Source: JAZNQL01 sp045531205 | GTDB taxonomy: Bacteria; Bacillota; Clostridia; UMGS1883; UMGS1540 | Assembly: GCA_045531205.1 (NCBI GenBank) | Contig: JAZSDN010000095.1 | Location: 1-58,932, forward strand | Length of the DNA: 58,932 nt | Direction of reading: 5' to 3' | In this document: piece after piece, positions 1 to 7,983 of the stretch | Numbering within the stretch: position 1 is the stretch's first letter | How the letters are laid out: each line of letters starts with the position of its first letter | The notes under the pieces: generated by a model | Seen by the model: the letters and a program-made list of their open reading frames with translations, nothing else | Databases searched by the model: none | What the model was told of the DNA's origin: nothing | Made by a program: the position numbers and the translations under genes

Positions 1-141
1 TCATTGAAAACTATGTTCATTACTTTAATAACGAAAGATTATCATACAAATTAAATTACAAAACCCCTGTTCAATATAGAGTTGAACAAGGGTTTGCATA
101 ATCCGTGGTTTTTTAGTGTCTACTTTTACTTGACAAGTTCA
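1..141 (+). mobile_element. Right end of an IS3-family insertion sequence (partial)
   Basis: The window opens inside an insertion sequence. The last part of an IS3-type transposase is followed by about 40 bp of non-coding end sequence that closes with ACTTGACAAGTTCA at 128-141, a CA-terminated end as expected for the TG...CA inverted repeats of IS3 elements. The left end lies outside the window, so neither the inverted repeat pair nor a target duplication can be checked. The exact right boundary at 141 is inferred. Beyond it the sequence is the 3' flank of ackA, so the element sits tail-to-tail with that gene. Confidence 0.7.
3..101 (+). CDS. IS3-family transposase, C-terminal fragment (cut by window edge)
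   Basis: The frame runs from the window edge to a TAA at 99-101 and encodes 32 residues. It has the typical C-terminal signature of IS3 OrfB (DDE, rve-type integrase core) transposases: a Y-x-H-Y-F-N-N-E-R block followed by L-N-Y-K-T-P-V-Q-Y-R. In complete family members this lies just after the catalytic glutamate, which would be upstream of the window. Nothing in the visible part is broken, so the gene may be intact. The family is clear from the motif; the subgroup cannot be assigned. Confidence 0.72.
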   Translation: MENYVHYFNNERLSYKLNYKTPVQYRVEQGFA

Positions 142-173
142 TGTAAATTAGGAGTGTCTTAAGGTTTATATAA

Positions 174-1367
174 TTATTTTGCCAAAGCTGCGGTTTCAAG
201 TGCAATCATAAGCTCTTCGTTTGTGGGAACAAGTAATGAATGAACCTTTGCATCGCAAGCTGAAAAATCTCTGTCGATACCGCGAACGTTATTCTTTTCG
301 TCGTCAATTTTAACACCAAGGAACTCTAAACCAGAGGTAACTTTCTTTCTCATACCGGCATTATTTTCGCCAACGCCTGCTGTAAATACAATTGCATCAA
401 GTCCGCCCATAACAGCAGCATAAGCACCAATGAACTTTTTAATTGAATGAGCAACTATATCTTCTGTAAGTAATCCTCTTTCGTCTCCTTCTTTTGCAGC
501 GTTTTCAACTTCTCTTGAGTCGCTTGACTTTTCGAAAAGGCCTAAAAGACCTGACTTTTTGTTCATAACAGCGTTAACCTCTGCAGGAGAAAGGTTTTCC
601 TTTTCCATAAGGTAGGTAACAATAGCAGGGTCAATATCGCCGCATCTTGTACCCATAGGAAGACCTGCTAAAGGAGTAAAGCCCATTGAAGTATCAACAG
701 ATTTGCCACAGTCAACAGCACAAACTGAAGAACCATTTCCTATATGACATGTAACAATTTTAAGTGATTCCAAAGGCTTGCCCAAAAGTTCAGCCGCACG
801 CATTGCAACATATTTGTGGCTTGTGCCGTGGAAGCCGTATCTTCTTATCTTATACTTTTCGTAGTAAGCATAGGGAAGAGCATAAAGATAAGCCTTTGCG
901 GGAATTGTCTGATGGAAAGCTGTATCAAAAACAGCAACGTGAGGAACAGAAGGCATATACTGCATACAAGCACGGATACCAACAACGTTTGGAGGATTGT
1001 GTAAGGGTGCGAGTTCTGAACATTCTTCAATGCTCTTTAAAACAGCTTCTGTGATAACAACGCTTTCACTGAATTTTTCACCGCCGTGAACAACTCTGTG
1101 TCCTACAGCAGAAATTTCGCTCATATCAGAAATAACACCGATTTCTTTATCTGTAAGAGCGTTTAAAACCATGTGTATAGCCTGTGAATGGTCTTTGATA
1201 GCTTCTTCAATAACTACCTTGTCTTTATCATGGGGCTTATGAGTAAGGTTTGAACCATCAATAGAAATTCTGTCAACAAGACCTTTAGCCATAACAACAG
1301 AAGTTTCCATATCAATAAGCTGATATTTAAGCGAGGAGCTACCCGCATTAACAACTAAAACTTTCAT
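174..1367 (-). CDS. ackA: Acetate kinase
   Basis: ATP-dependent acetate kinase, 397 aa, the usual family length. It interconverts acetyl phosphate plus ADP with acetate plus ATP, the energy-yielding last step of acetate fermentation. The N-terminal NAGSSSLKYQL motif, the HRVVHGGE segment, the FDTAFHQTIP and RYGFHGTSH blocks, the HIGNGSS phosphate loop and the C-terminal FTAGVGENN motif are all present, so the ASKHA-fold active site looks complete. It lies 18 bp downstream of pta on the same strand with its own ribosome binding site (GGAGAATTCT before the ATG) and is almost certainly cotranscribed with it. An IS end lies just downstream. No clear intrinsic terminator is visible after the stop codon. 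Confidence 0.97.
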   Translation of the reverse strand: MKVLVVNAGSSSLKYQLIDMETSVVMAKGLVDRISIDGSNLTHKPHDKDKVVIEEAIKDHSQAIHMVLNALTDKEIGVISDMSEISAVGHRVVHGGEKFSESVVITEAVLKSIEECSELAPLHNPPNVVGIRACMQYMPSVPHVAVFDTAFHQTIPAKAYLYALPYAYYEKYKIRRYGFHGTSHKYVAMRAAELLGKPLESLKIVTCHIGNGSSVCAVDCGKSVDTSMGFTPLAGLPMGTRCGDIDPAIVTYLMEKENLSPAEVNAVMNKKSGLLGLFEKSSDSREVENAAKEGDERGLLTEDIVAHSIKKFIGAYAAVMGGLDAIVFTAGVGENNAGMRKKVTSGLEFLGVKIDDEKNNVRGIDRDFSACDAKVHSLLVPTNEELMIALETAALAK

Positions 1368-1385
1368 TAGAATTCTCCTTTTAAA

Positions 1386-2390
1386 TTATTTCTGGTTCTG
1401 TGCCTGAACACAGGTAATAGCAACAACACCAACAATATCTTCAGCACTGCAACCTCTTGAAAGGTCATTTACAGGCTTTGCAATACCCTGAGTGATAGGA
1501 CCGTAAGCTTCAGCCTTTGCAAGACGCTGTGTAAGCTTGTAACCAATGTTACCTGCATTAAGGTCGGGGAATATAAGAACGTTAGCCTGACCAGCCATAG
1601 GACTGTCGGGAGCCTTAGACTTACCAACCGATTCAACAATAGCGGCATCAAGCTGCATTTCGCCATCAAGCTTTAATTCGGGGGCTTTTTCTTTTGCAAG
1701 ACGTGTAGCTTCCTGAACTTTGTCAACAAGTTCGCTCTTTGCACTGCCGTAGGTTGAGTATGAAAGCATAGCAACCTTGGGTTCAGCTTCAACTAAAACT
1801 TCAAACGATTTAGCTGACGAAAGAGCAATTTCCGAAAGCTCATCTGCATTGGGGTTAGCATTAAGACCTGCGTCTGAATAAATAAATGTTCCGTGTTCGC
1901 CGTATTCGCAATCGGGAACAACCATAACAAAGAAAGCAGAAACAAGTTTTGTGCCGGGAGCGGTTTTCAAAATCTGTAAACAGGGACGGAGAACGTTGGG
2001 TGTTGAGTTAACAGCACCGGCAACCATACCGTCAGCAAGACCTTTTTTAACCATCATAACACCGTAGTATAAAACATCATTTAATGTTTCTTTTGCCATT
2101 TCAGGTGTAACACCCTTTGATTTACGAAGTTCATAGAATTCGTTTGCAAGTTCATCATGGTCAGCTGCAGTTGTGGGGTCGATGATTTTTGCAGCAGAAA
2201 TATCAAGATTTTCGTCTGCAGCCATTTTCTTGATATCAGCTTCATTACCTAAAATAACAATGTTTGCGATAGACTGCTCTAAAACCATTGCAGCAGCTTT
2301 GATAGTTCTGATATCGCTACCTTCTGCCAAAACAATAGTTTTTTTGTCTTCACGTGCTCTTTCAGCAATTCTTTCTAAGAATTTACTCAT
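1386..2390 (-). CDS. pta: Phosphate acetyltransferase
   Basis: Phosphotransacetylase, 334 aa, the short single-domain form lacking the N-terminal regulatory domains of the long enterobacterial type. It converts acetyl-CoA and phosphate to acetyl phosphate and CoA, feeding AckA. Visible family features are the N-terminal FLERIAERARE start, the central DGMVAGAVNSTPNVLRP segment and the C-terminal VLIFPDLNAGNIGYK block followed by GPITQGIAKPVNDLSRG. The ATG is preceded by AAGGAGATGTTTTT. The gene is first in the pta-ackA pair and has a good promoter (TTGTAA-17-TATAAT on the minus strand) in the gap after recG. It functions in the cytoplasm. Confidence 0.97.
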   Translation of the reverse strand: MSKFLERIAERAREDKKTIVLAEGSDIRTIKAAAMVLEQSIANIVILGNEADIKKMAADENLDISAAKIIDPTTAADHDELANEFYELRKSKGVTPEMAKETLNDVLYYGVMMVKKGLADGMVAGAVNSTPNVLRPCLQILKTAPGTKLVSAFFVMVVPDCEYGEHGTFIYSDAGLNANPNADELSEIALSSAKSFEVLVEAEPKVAMLSYSTYGSAKSELVDKVQEATRLAKEKAPELKLDGEMQLDAAIVESVGKSKAPDSPMAGQANVLIFPDLNAGNIGYKLTQRLAKAEAYGPITQGIAKPVNDLSRGCSAEDIVGVVAITCVQAQNQK

Positions 2391-2434
2391 AAAAACATCT
2401 CCTTAAAATTGTAATAAATTAACACATCTTTATA

Positions 2435-2463
2435 ATTATATAACATTTTACAACATTTTACAA
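2435..2463 (-). promoter_or_regulatory. Predicted sigma-A promoter of pta-ackA
   Basis: On the minus strand TTGTAA (2463-2458) is followed after 17 bp by a consensus TATAAT (2440-2435). It lies just downstream of the recG stop codon and about 45 bp before the pta ATG, so pta-ackA can be transcribed independently of recG. Confidence 0.6.
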
Positions 2464-2469
2464 GACTTT

Positions 2470-4494
2470 TTAATTAAAAATTTTAACACTATCAAACAAA
2501 TTATTTATTTTGTCACAAAGAGGCGAATGCTCGGGGAGAGAAAGTGCAGGGTCACGTTTTAAAACATCCTTTGCAGCATTCTCTGCAAGTTTTAAAATAT
2601 CCATATCTGAAAAAATGTTTGCAATCTTAAATTCGGGAAGACCATGCTGGCGAGTTCCAAAAAATTCACCTGGACCACGAAGCTGTAAATCCTTCTCTGC
2701 AATTTCAAAACCATTTGTTGTATTGCACATAATTTTCATTCTTTCTCTGCAAAGCTTTGAAGGTGAGTCCGAAAACATAATGCAATAGCTTTGTTTACTG
2801 CCTCTTCCAACACGGCCTCTTAACTGATGAAGCTGTGAAAGACCAAACCTTTCTGCGTTTTCTATAATCATAATTGTGGCATCCGGAACATCTAGCCCTA
2901 CCTCTATAACGGTTGTAGAAACCAGAATTTTAACCTTTCCATCTTTGAAACTTTGCATAATTGCATCTTTTTCAAAAGCCGACATTTTTCCATGAACAGG
3001 CGCAATTTCACTATTGTCAAATCCCATTTCAATAAGCTTTTTTGTAAAACTTTCAACACTTTCAAGGTCTGATTCGGGATTTTCTTCAATTAGAGGACAA
3101 ACAATATATGCACGGTTACCCTGGTCAAGCTGACTTCTTACAAATTTATATACCTGCTCCTTTGTTGAAGAATCTCTTGCAGCAGTTTTTACAGGCAACC
3201 TTCCTTTTGGCATCTGGTCGATAAAAGAAATATCAAGGTCTCCGTAAAGAATAAGCGAAAGAGTGCGTGGGATGGGGGTTGCACTCATAACAAGAGTGTG
3301 AGGAATAGAGCCCTTTGAGGTTAAAGTTTGCCGCTGCTTTGTGCCAAAGCGGTGTTGCTCGTCGGTAATAACAGCTCCGAGCTTTTTAAATATAACATTA
3401 TCCTGCAAAACTGCGTGAGTAGCTACAACAATATCGGCACTTCCGTCGGAAATAGAGGCTATTACATCTTTCTTCTTTGAAATACTGCTGGCTAAAAGAA
3501 CACAGTTAAAATCAGAAAACCATGCCGATAAGGTAGCAAAATGCTGTTTTGCAAGAATTTCTGTCGGAGCCATTATAACAGCCTGATATCCATTTTTTAC
3601 TGCAGCATACATAAGAGTTGCCGCAACCGCAGTTTTGCCCGAGCCTACATCGCCCTGTACAAGCCTGTTCATAGGAACATTTTTAGAAATATCTGCGTAA
3701 ATTTCATTTACAACACGGCTTTGTGCATCAGTAAGAGTAAAAGGTAAACGCTTTTTAAACTCATCTATGTCAGCTTTAATTGAAAAACCGTTTTTTTCTT
3801 TATCCTGCTTTTTCATTTTCTGCAAAGCGGTTTCTAAAACTAAAAACTCTTCAAAAACAAATCTTTTACGTGCTTCATTATATAAAGCAAAATTTTTGGG
3901 AAAATGAATATTTTCAAGAGCATCTCCTACACTCATAAGAGAATATTTATTAAGTATATTTAGAGGGAGAACTTCAGGTGCAGAAGCTTTTGCAATACGA
4001 AGAGCATCCTCTAAAAAACTGTTGAAATTTTTTTGAGTAATTCCCGAAACCGAAGGATACACAGGAACGATTTTGCCTGTAGCTTTTGCCTTGTCTGCAG
4101 GTTCAAAAATGGGATTTGTAATTTCTTTTTTTCCAAATTTAACACTTACTTTACCGTATAAACTGTATTCTACGTCCTTTTTCAGTGTGTTTTTTATATA
4201 AGGATTATTGTACCAAATAACCTGTATAGTACCAGTTTCGTCAACAAACGGAGCGGAAGCAATAAGTAAAGAAGAACGCACTCTCTTAATTGTTAAAGGC
4301 CCTTTAAAAACTGCTAAAATCGAAACAATATCTCCGTCTGCTAATTCGTGAATCTTTTTAAAGTTACTTCTATCTTCAAAGCGGCGCGGAAAATGATAGA
4401 GCATATCTCCAATAGTTTTAATGGAAAGACGCTCTAAAAGCTTCTGTTTTTTAGGCCCTATACCGCTTATTTTTGAAACAGGTTCGTAAAACAT
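2470..4494 (-). CDS. recG: ATP-dependent DNA helicase RecG
   Basis: Superfamily 2 helicase, 674 aa, full family length, which remodels stalled replication forks and branched recombination intermediates. The N-terminal wedge/OB region (about residues 1-230) is followed by helicase motif I GDVGSGKT (about residue 285), motif II in the DEQHRFG form typical of RecG, the SATPIPRT motif III, motif VI QLRGRVGRG and the C-terminal LRGPGEFFGTRQHG element. It starts at an ATG preceded only by a weak GGTGAT ribosome binding site. It is divergent from rdgB and uses a promoter whose -35 box is half of a palindrome shared with the rdgB promoter. Confidence 0.97.
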   Translation of the reverse strand: MFYEPVSKISGIGPKKQKLLERLSIKTIGDMLYHFPRRFEDRSNFKKIHELADGDIVSILAVFKGPLTIKRVRSSLLIASAPFVDETGTIQVIWYNNPYIKNTLKKDVEYSLYGKVSVKFGKKEITNPIFEPADKAKATGKIVPVYPSVSGITQKNFNSFLEDALRIAKASAPEVLPLNILNKYSLMSVGDALENIHFPKNFALYNEARKRFVFEEFLVLETALQKMKKQDKEKNGFSIKADIDEFKKRLPFTLTDAQSRVVNEIYADISKNVPMNRLVQGDVGSGKTAVAATLMYAAVKNGYQAVIMAPTEILAKQHFATLSAWFSDFNCVLLASSISKKKDVIASISDGSADIVVATHAVLQDNVIFKKLGAVITDEQHRFGTKQRQTLTSKGSIPHTLVMSATPIPRTLSLILYGDLDISFIDQMPKGRLPVKTAARDSSTKEQVYKFVRSQLDQGNRAYIVCPLIEENPESDLESVESFTKKLIEMGFDNSEIAPVHGKMSAFEKDAIMQSFKDGKVKILVSTTVIEVGLDVPDATIMIIENAERFGLSQLHQLRGRVGRGSKQSYCIMFSDSPSKLCRERMKIMCNTTNGFEIAEKDLQLRGPGEFFGTRQHGLPEFKIANIFSDMDILKLAENAAKDVLKRDPALSLPEHSPLCDKINNLFDSVKIFN

Positions 4495-4509
4495 ATAATC
4501 ACCATAAAT

Positions 4510-4538
4510 AATTTATCATTATTTTATTTCGTTGTCAA
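4510..4538 (-). promoter_or_regulatory. Predicted promoter of recG (divergent)
   Basis: On the minus strand a perfect TTGACA (4538-4533) is separated by 17 bp from TAAATT (4515-4510). The expected start point is only about 10 nt before the recG ATG. The -35 box forms the left arm of an inverted repeat whose right arm is the -35 box of the rdgB promoter. Confidence 0.55.
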
Positions 4539-4544
4539 TTACTA

Positions 4545-4573
4545 TTGACAAATCCTCCCAATTAAATTAAAAT
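4545..4573 (+). promoter_or_regulatory. Predicted promoter of rdgB (divergent)
   Basis: TTGACA (4545-4550), 17 bp, TAAAAT (4568-4573). The predicted transcription start is near 4580, so the leader before the ATG at 4593 is about 13 nt and holds little more than the GGGTGA ribosome binding site. Confidence 0.6.
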
Positions 4574-4592
4574 TATCATAGGGTGATAATTG

Positions 4593-5174
4593 ATGAAAAG
4601 AATAATAGTAGCAACAAAAAACAAGAATAAAGTAATAGAAATAGCAAAAATTCTCCCCGAATACGAAATAGTGACAATGGAAGAAGCGGGAATAGATATT
4701 GAAATAGAAGAAGATGGGACAACCTTTGAAGAAAATGCTTTAATAAAAGCAAAGGCAGTAAAGGAATTTGTAAAGGACGATATTGTAATAGCAGACGATT
4801 CAGGACTTTGCGTAACTTGCCTTGACGGAGCACCCGGAATATACTCTGCACGTTACGGCGGACATGAGCTTGATTACGGCATAAAAAACAGAATGTTAAT
4901 AGACGAAGTTAATGCAAAAAATACTACTGACAGGTCTGCAAAGTATGTATGCTCCATTGCGTGTGTTGACGAAGAAGAACACGTATTTACAGGCGAATGC
5001 CACGGGGAAATAACAAAAGACCCGTCGGGCAGTAACGGTTTTGGATATGACCCGATATTTTTTGTTAAAGAATATAATAAAACAATGGCAGAAATTTCTC
5101 CCAAGGTAAAAAATGAAATAAGCCACAGAGCAGAGGCACTTAAAATGCTAAAAAGTTATTTTAAAACAAAATAA
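4593..5174 (+). CDS. rdgB: XTP/dITP diphosphatase (RdgB/HAM1 family)
   Basis: Non-canonical purine NTP pyrophosphatase, 193 aa, which hydrolyses XTP, dITP and ITP to monophosphates and so keeps deaminated purines out of DNA and RNA. Family signatures are the N-terminal ATKNKNKVIEI substrate loop, the central DDSGLCV, GFGYDPIF and the C-terminal SHRAEALKML. A TTG in frame lies one codon upstream (4590), but the ATG at 4593 has better spacing from GGGTGA at 4581-4586. The gene ends in a strong terminator and is divergent from recG. Confidence 0.95.
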   Translation: MKRIIVATKNKNKVIEIAKILPEYEIVTMEEAGIDIEIEEDGTTFEENALIKAKAVKEFVKDDIVIADDSGLCVTCLDGAPGIYSARYGGHELDYGIKNRMLIDEVNAKNTTDRSAKYVCSIACVDEEEHVFTGECHGEITKDPSGSNGFGYDPIFFVKEYNKTMAEISPKVKNEISHRAEALKMLKSYFKTK

Positions 5175-5175
5175 G

Positions 5176-5217
5176 CTTAAAAGGCTCCGCCTTTTGGCGA
5201 AGCCTTTTAAGTTTTTA
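5176..5217. terminator. Strong intrinsic terminator after rdgB, probably bidirectional
   Basis: A 16-bp stem (CTTAAAAGGCTCCGCC pairing with GGCGAAGCCTTTTAAG, one G-U pair) with a tiny loop is followed by TTTTT. It ends rdgB on the plus strand. The mirrored strand also runs into a T-rich stretch after the stem, so it can end the Cys-rich gene pair on the minus strand, whose last stop codon overlaps its edge. Confidence 0.85.
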
Positions 5218-5337
5218 TCTGCAGCAGCCGAAGCCTGAGCCGTTACCACCGCAAACACATGATAAAACAAGATAAATAAGGATGATCCAAACGATGCATT
5301 CGCAATCGAAACCGCATCCGCAGTTGTTGTTTGTCAT
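5215..5337 (-). CDS. Cys/Gly-rich micro-protein with a hydrophobic core (40 aa)
   Basis: A 40-codon ORF read on the minus strand, with AGGAGG at 5350-5345 seven bases before its ATG. The product starts MTNNNCGCGFDCEC, continues through a hydrophobic stretch (IVWIILIYLVLS) and ends in a second Cys/Gly cluster (CVCGGNGSGFGCCR). This layout, with short cysteine clusters flanking one W-I-I-L-I membrane-like segment, resembles clostridial tiny proteins often labelled high-cysteine or YjcZ-like and sometimes tied to spores. I recall the family only loosely and assign no function. The second gene of a tandem pair with 5356-5484 (18 bp apart), it ends inside the shared terminator. Confidence 0.7.
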   Translation of the reverse strand: MTNNNCGCGFDCECIVWIILIYLVLSCVCGGNGSGFGCCR

Positions 5338-5355
5338 AATATTGCCTCCTATGAA

Positions 5356-5484
5356 TTAGTTACAGCAGGGTGTAGAAGATACGTTCTGGCACTGACAACC
5401 GTTCTGGTTACCACAGAAGAAGAACAGTATAAGGATTAAAATAATCCATGTGCAGCAGCAGTCGTTACCGCCAAAGTTAAACAT
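5356..5484 (-). CDS. Cys-rich micro-protein with a hydrophobic core (42 aa)
   Basis: A 42-codon minus-strand ORF with a textbook AAAGGAGG at about 5499-5492 before the ATG. The product begins MFNFGGNDCCCTW, has a single hydrophobic run (IILILILFFFC), then an Asn/Gln/Cys-rich tail (GNQNGCQCQNV) ending in PCCN. It is clearly related in layout to its 40-aa neighbour at 5215-5337: N-terminal Gly/Asn/Cys, W-I-I-L core, C-terminal cysteines. The pair looks like a tandem duplication in one transcript. A role at the spore surface or membrane is a guess from family resemblance. The cysteine positions suggest metal binding or disulfide cross-linking, neither of which can be shown from sequence. Confidence 0.7.
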   Translation of the reverse strand: MFNFGGNDCCCTWIILILILFFFCGNQNGCQCQNVSSTPCCN

Positions 5485-5571
5485 TTACATTTCCTCCTTT
5501 TTTAAATAATCAATTCGAATTAACTTTTAATCTTTGGTTTGTAAGTCCGTTTTCTTACGGTCTCAATACCA

Positions 5572-5578
5572 TAGTATG
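5572..5578 (-). promoter_or_regulatory. Possible sporulation-type -10 element (CATACTA)
   Basis: Reading the minus strand, CATACTA occurs about 90 bp before the first Cys-rich gene. This heptamer matches the -10 consensus recognised by forespore factor sigma-G, but the -35 region (around TTGTAA) is not a good match. A vegetative alternative, TTGAGA-17-TACAAA, lies just downstream in the same leader. Treat it as a candidate only. Confidence 0.25.
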
Positions 5579-5619
5579 TAATATCAGTTTTTTGGTTACA
5601 AATTTTTGAGGTGTTTTTT

Positions 5620-6726
5620 ATGAAAGTTTTAATATTCAGTTTATCTACAGGTCAGGGGCATAACAGTGCATCCGAAGCAATAAAGAATTATCTTATTGAA
5701 AATAATGCAGAATGTAAAATTGTAGATGCATATAAAGATATAAGCAAATTTTTGGGACAGTCGGTTGAAAAAGGCTATCTTGTAAGTACAAAACACGTAC
5801 CCGTTCTTTACGGGAAAATATACAGAAGTCTTGAAAAAAACGATAAAGCCGACAAAACATTTATTCCTATAAGTATACCCAATACCCTTGTTGTTTCAAA
5901 ATGCATAGATATTGCAAAAAAATATAAAGCAGATGTAATAATAGCACCGCACGTTTTTACGGCACTTCTGCTTCCTGAAATAAAAAGAGAAATGCCAGAT
6001 ATTAAAACAATAGGTATTGTTACCGATTTTACAATACATCCATATTGGGTAAATACAGACCTGGATTTTTATGTAACAGCATCCCACTTACTTACACATC
6101 AGTGTATAGAACATGGAATAAGCGAAGAAAAAATATTGCCTTTTGGTATTCCTATAAGAAAACAGTTTTCAAAAAGTATTTCTAAGTCCGAGGCACGCAA
6201 AAATCTGGGAATAGAAAACAGAGATACGATAATGATAATGATGGGTAGTATGGGATATGGTAATGTAGCAGATACAGTAAAAGAAATAGATAAGCTGAAA
6301 CTTGATTTTCAGATTCTCTGCGTTTGCGGAAATAATGAAAGAATACGAAAAAAACTGGAAACACTTGAAACTGCACATACAAAATATATTTACGGATTTG
6401 TAGACAATGTAAACGAAATGATGGATGCGGCAGACTTTCTTGTAACAAAACCGGGAGGACTTTCAACATCAGAAAGTCTTGCAAAAGGTCTTCCGATGAT
6501 ACTTTGTAATCCTATCCCGGGACACGAACACAGGAATATAGAGTTTTTGGTAAATAATGGACTTGCAGTAGCGGTAACCGATACTTATCCCATTGACGAA
6601 GCGGTTTATCAGCTTATGTCTAATGAATGGAAGCGTATAAACGGACAAGAAGCAATAAAATATGTAGGTAAACCTAATGCGGCAAAAGCTTTGGGTGATT
6701 TTATATTATCTTTAAAGAAGGAGTAG
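5620..6726 (+). CDS. Diacylglycerol glycosyltransferase (UgtP/MGDG synthase-like)
   Basis: GT-B fold glycosyltransferase of the MGDG synthase/UgtP family, 368 aa, predicted to transfer a hexose from a UDP-sugar to diacylglycerol on the inner face of the membrane, making glycolipid and possibly lipoteichoic acid anchor. The N-terminal STGQGHNSASEAI motif (about residues 8-20) marks the MGDG synthase N-domain. The C-terminal TKPGGLSTSESLAKGLPMI block is the UDP-sugar site shared with MurG. The open frame reaches a GTG at 5611, but the ribosome binding site GAGGTG (5608-5613) overlaps that codon, so the ATG at 5620 is the start. The sugar donor and acceptor cannot be told from the sequence. yfmF follows 3 bp after its stop codon. 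Confidence 0.85.
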   Translation: MKVLIFSLSTGQGHNSASEAIKNYLIENNAECKIVDAYKDISKFLGQSVEKGYLVSTKHVPVLYGKIYRSLEKNDKADKTFIPISIPNTLVVSKCIDIAKKYKADVIIAPHVFTALLLPEIKREMPDIKTIGIVTDFTIHPYWVNTDLDFYVTASHLLTHQCIEHGISEEKILPFGIPIRKQFSKSISKSEARKNLGIENRDTIMIMMGSMGYGNVADTVKEIDKLKLDFQILCVCGNNERIRKKLETLETAHTKYIYGFVDNVNEMMDAADFLVTKPGGLSTSESLAKGLPMILCNPIPGHEHRNIEFLVNNGLAVAVTDTYPIDEAVYQLMSNEWKRINGQEAIKYVGKPNAAKALGDFILSLKKE

Positions 6727-6729
6727 GTA

Positions 6730-7983
6730 ATGAAAACACAAATTATTGACAATAAGATAAAGTTTCATTCTGCTTATGATAAAAAATTTAAAAATTTCAG
6801 GGCAGGAATATATGTAAACACTCCCTTAACAAGAGAAACGGCAGTAAATAATACACTTCTTGCCAGAATGCTTATGTCAGGCAACTCTGTGTATAAGGAT
6901 AAAAAGCAACTGAATTTACGTCTTGAACAGCTTTGCGGAAGCTCACTTTCTGCAAACGTTACAAAAAGGGGAGAAGCACATATGCTTCACCTTGTAATAG
7001 ATTGCATATCAGATAGCTTTTCAGATAAACAAAATTTTTCTGATGCAGTGGATTTGCTTTTTACAACATTCTTATCACCAAATGTACAAAACGGAGCATT
7101 TGATGAAAAAGTATTTGAACGCGAAAAGAAAAATCTTGCAGATGAAATACAGGGAGTAATAAACGATAAAACAAGCTATGCTATGCTTCGCTGTGCTGAA
7201 ATAATGTGCAAAGATGAAGCATTCGGCATACGTAAATACGGATATATTGAAGATTTGGAAAAAATAACTCCGCAAAGTCTTTATGATTATTATACAAACA
7301 TTTTAAATAATAACCCTGTTGACATTCTTGTTTGCGGAAATGCAGATATGGAGTTTATTGGAAAAAAAGCAGAGAAAGCTTTTTCGGGTTACTCCTTTAT
7401 AAGCAGAGAATATGCAAAAACGAATATAGTTACATCTTCAAAAGAACAATGTGTTGAAGATAACGAAAGTGTAACACAGGGTAAACTTGTAATGGGCTAT
7501 CGTATAAATTGCGATATTTCGGAGGATGGCTATTATCCGGCGGCAGTATTTAATGCAATGTTTGGTGCAGGTACAACTTCAAAGCTTTTTGTAAATGTAA
7601 GAGAAAAAGAAAGTCTTTGTTATTACGCTTCTTCGAGAATAGAACGTACAAAATCGGTTATGTTTGTGCAGTCCGGCATAGAATTTTCAAATTACGATAA
7701 AGCGGTTGCAGGAATAAAACGAGAATTTGAAAATATGCAAAAGGGTAATTTTACAGACTCTGAGTTTAATAGTGCAAAGCTTGCCCTTGAAAATGCATAT
7801 CTTTCTACAAATGACAGCATAAAAAATCTTGCAGAATATTATGCTGACAAACTTTCAAGAAAGCCTGAAACAATAGAAGGTGCAATTCAAAAAATAAAAG
7901 CCGTTACAAAAGAACAGGTAATTAAAACAGCAAACAATATAAACCTTGATACTGTTTATTTTCTTAACGGAGGCAAAGCATGA
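6730..7983 (+). CDS. yfmF: M16-family peptidase-like protein YfmF (non-catalytic partner)
   Basis: 417-aa pitrilysin-like protein. It has the two-lobed M16 layout but no HxxEH zinc motif at the expected N-terminal position, so it is the non-catalytic half of a heterodimer. In Firmicutes such pairs (YfmF/YfmH in Bacillus, where they are linked to elongation factor P modification) are usually adjacent. Here the next gene encodes the HxxEH-bearing partner and overlaps this stop codon by 4 bp (ATGA). Conserved C-lobe features include MFGAGTTSKLFVNVREKESL and CYYASSRIE. Ribosome binding site AAGGAGTAGGTA. Function by family; substrate not deducible. Confidence 0.85.
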   Translation: MKTQIIDNKIKFHSAYDKKFKNFRAGIYVNTPLTRETAVNNTLLARMLMSGNSVYKDKKQLNLRLEQLCGSSLSANVTKRGEAHMLHLVIDCISDSFSDKQNFSDAVDLLFTTFLSPNVQNGAFDEKVFEREKKNLADEIQGVINDKTSYAMLRCAEIMCKDEAFGIRKYGYIEDLEKITPQSLYDYYTNILNNNPVDILVCGNADMEFIGKKAEKAFSGYSFISREYAKTNIVTSSKEQCVEDNESVTQGKLVMGYRINCDISEDGYYPAAVFNAMFGAGTTSKLFVNVREKESLCYYASSRIERTKSVMFVQSGIEFSNYDKAVAGIKREFENMQKGNFTDSEFNSAKLALENAYLSTNDSIKNLAEYYADKLSRKPETIEGAIQKIKAVTKEQVIKTANNINLDTVYFLNGGKA

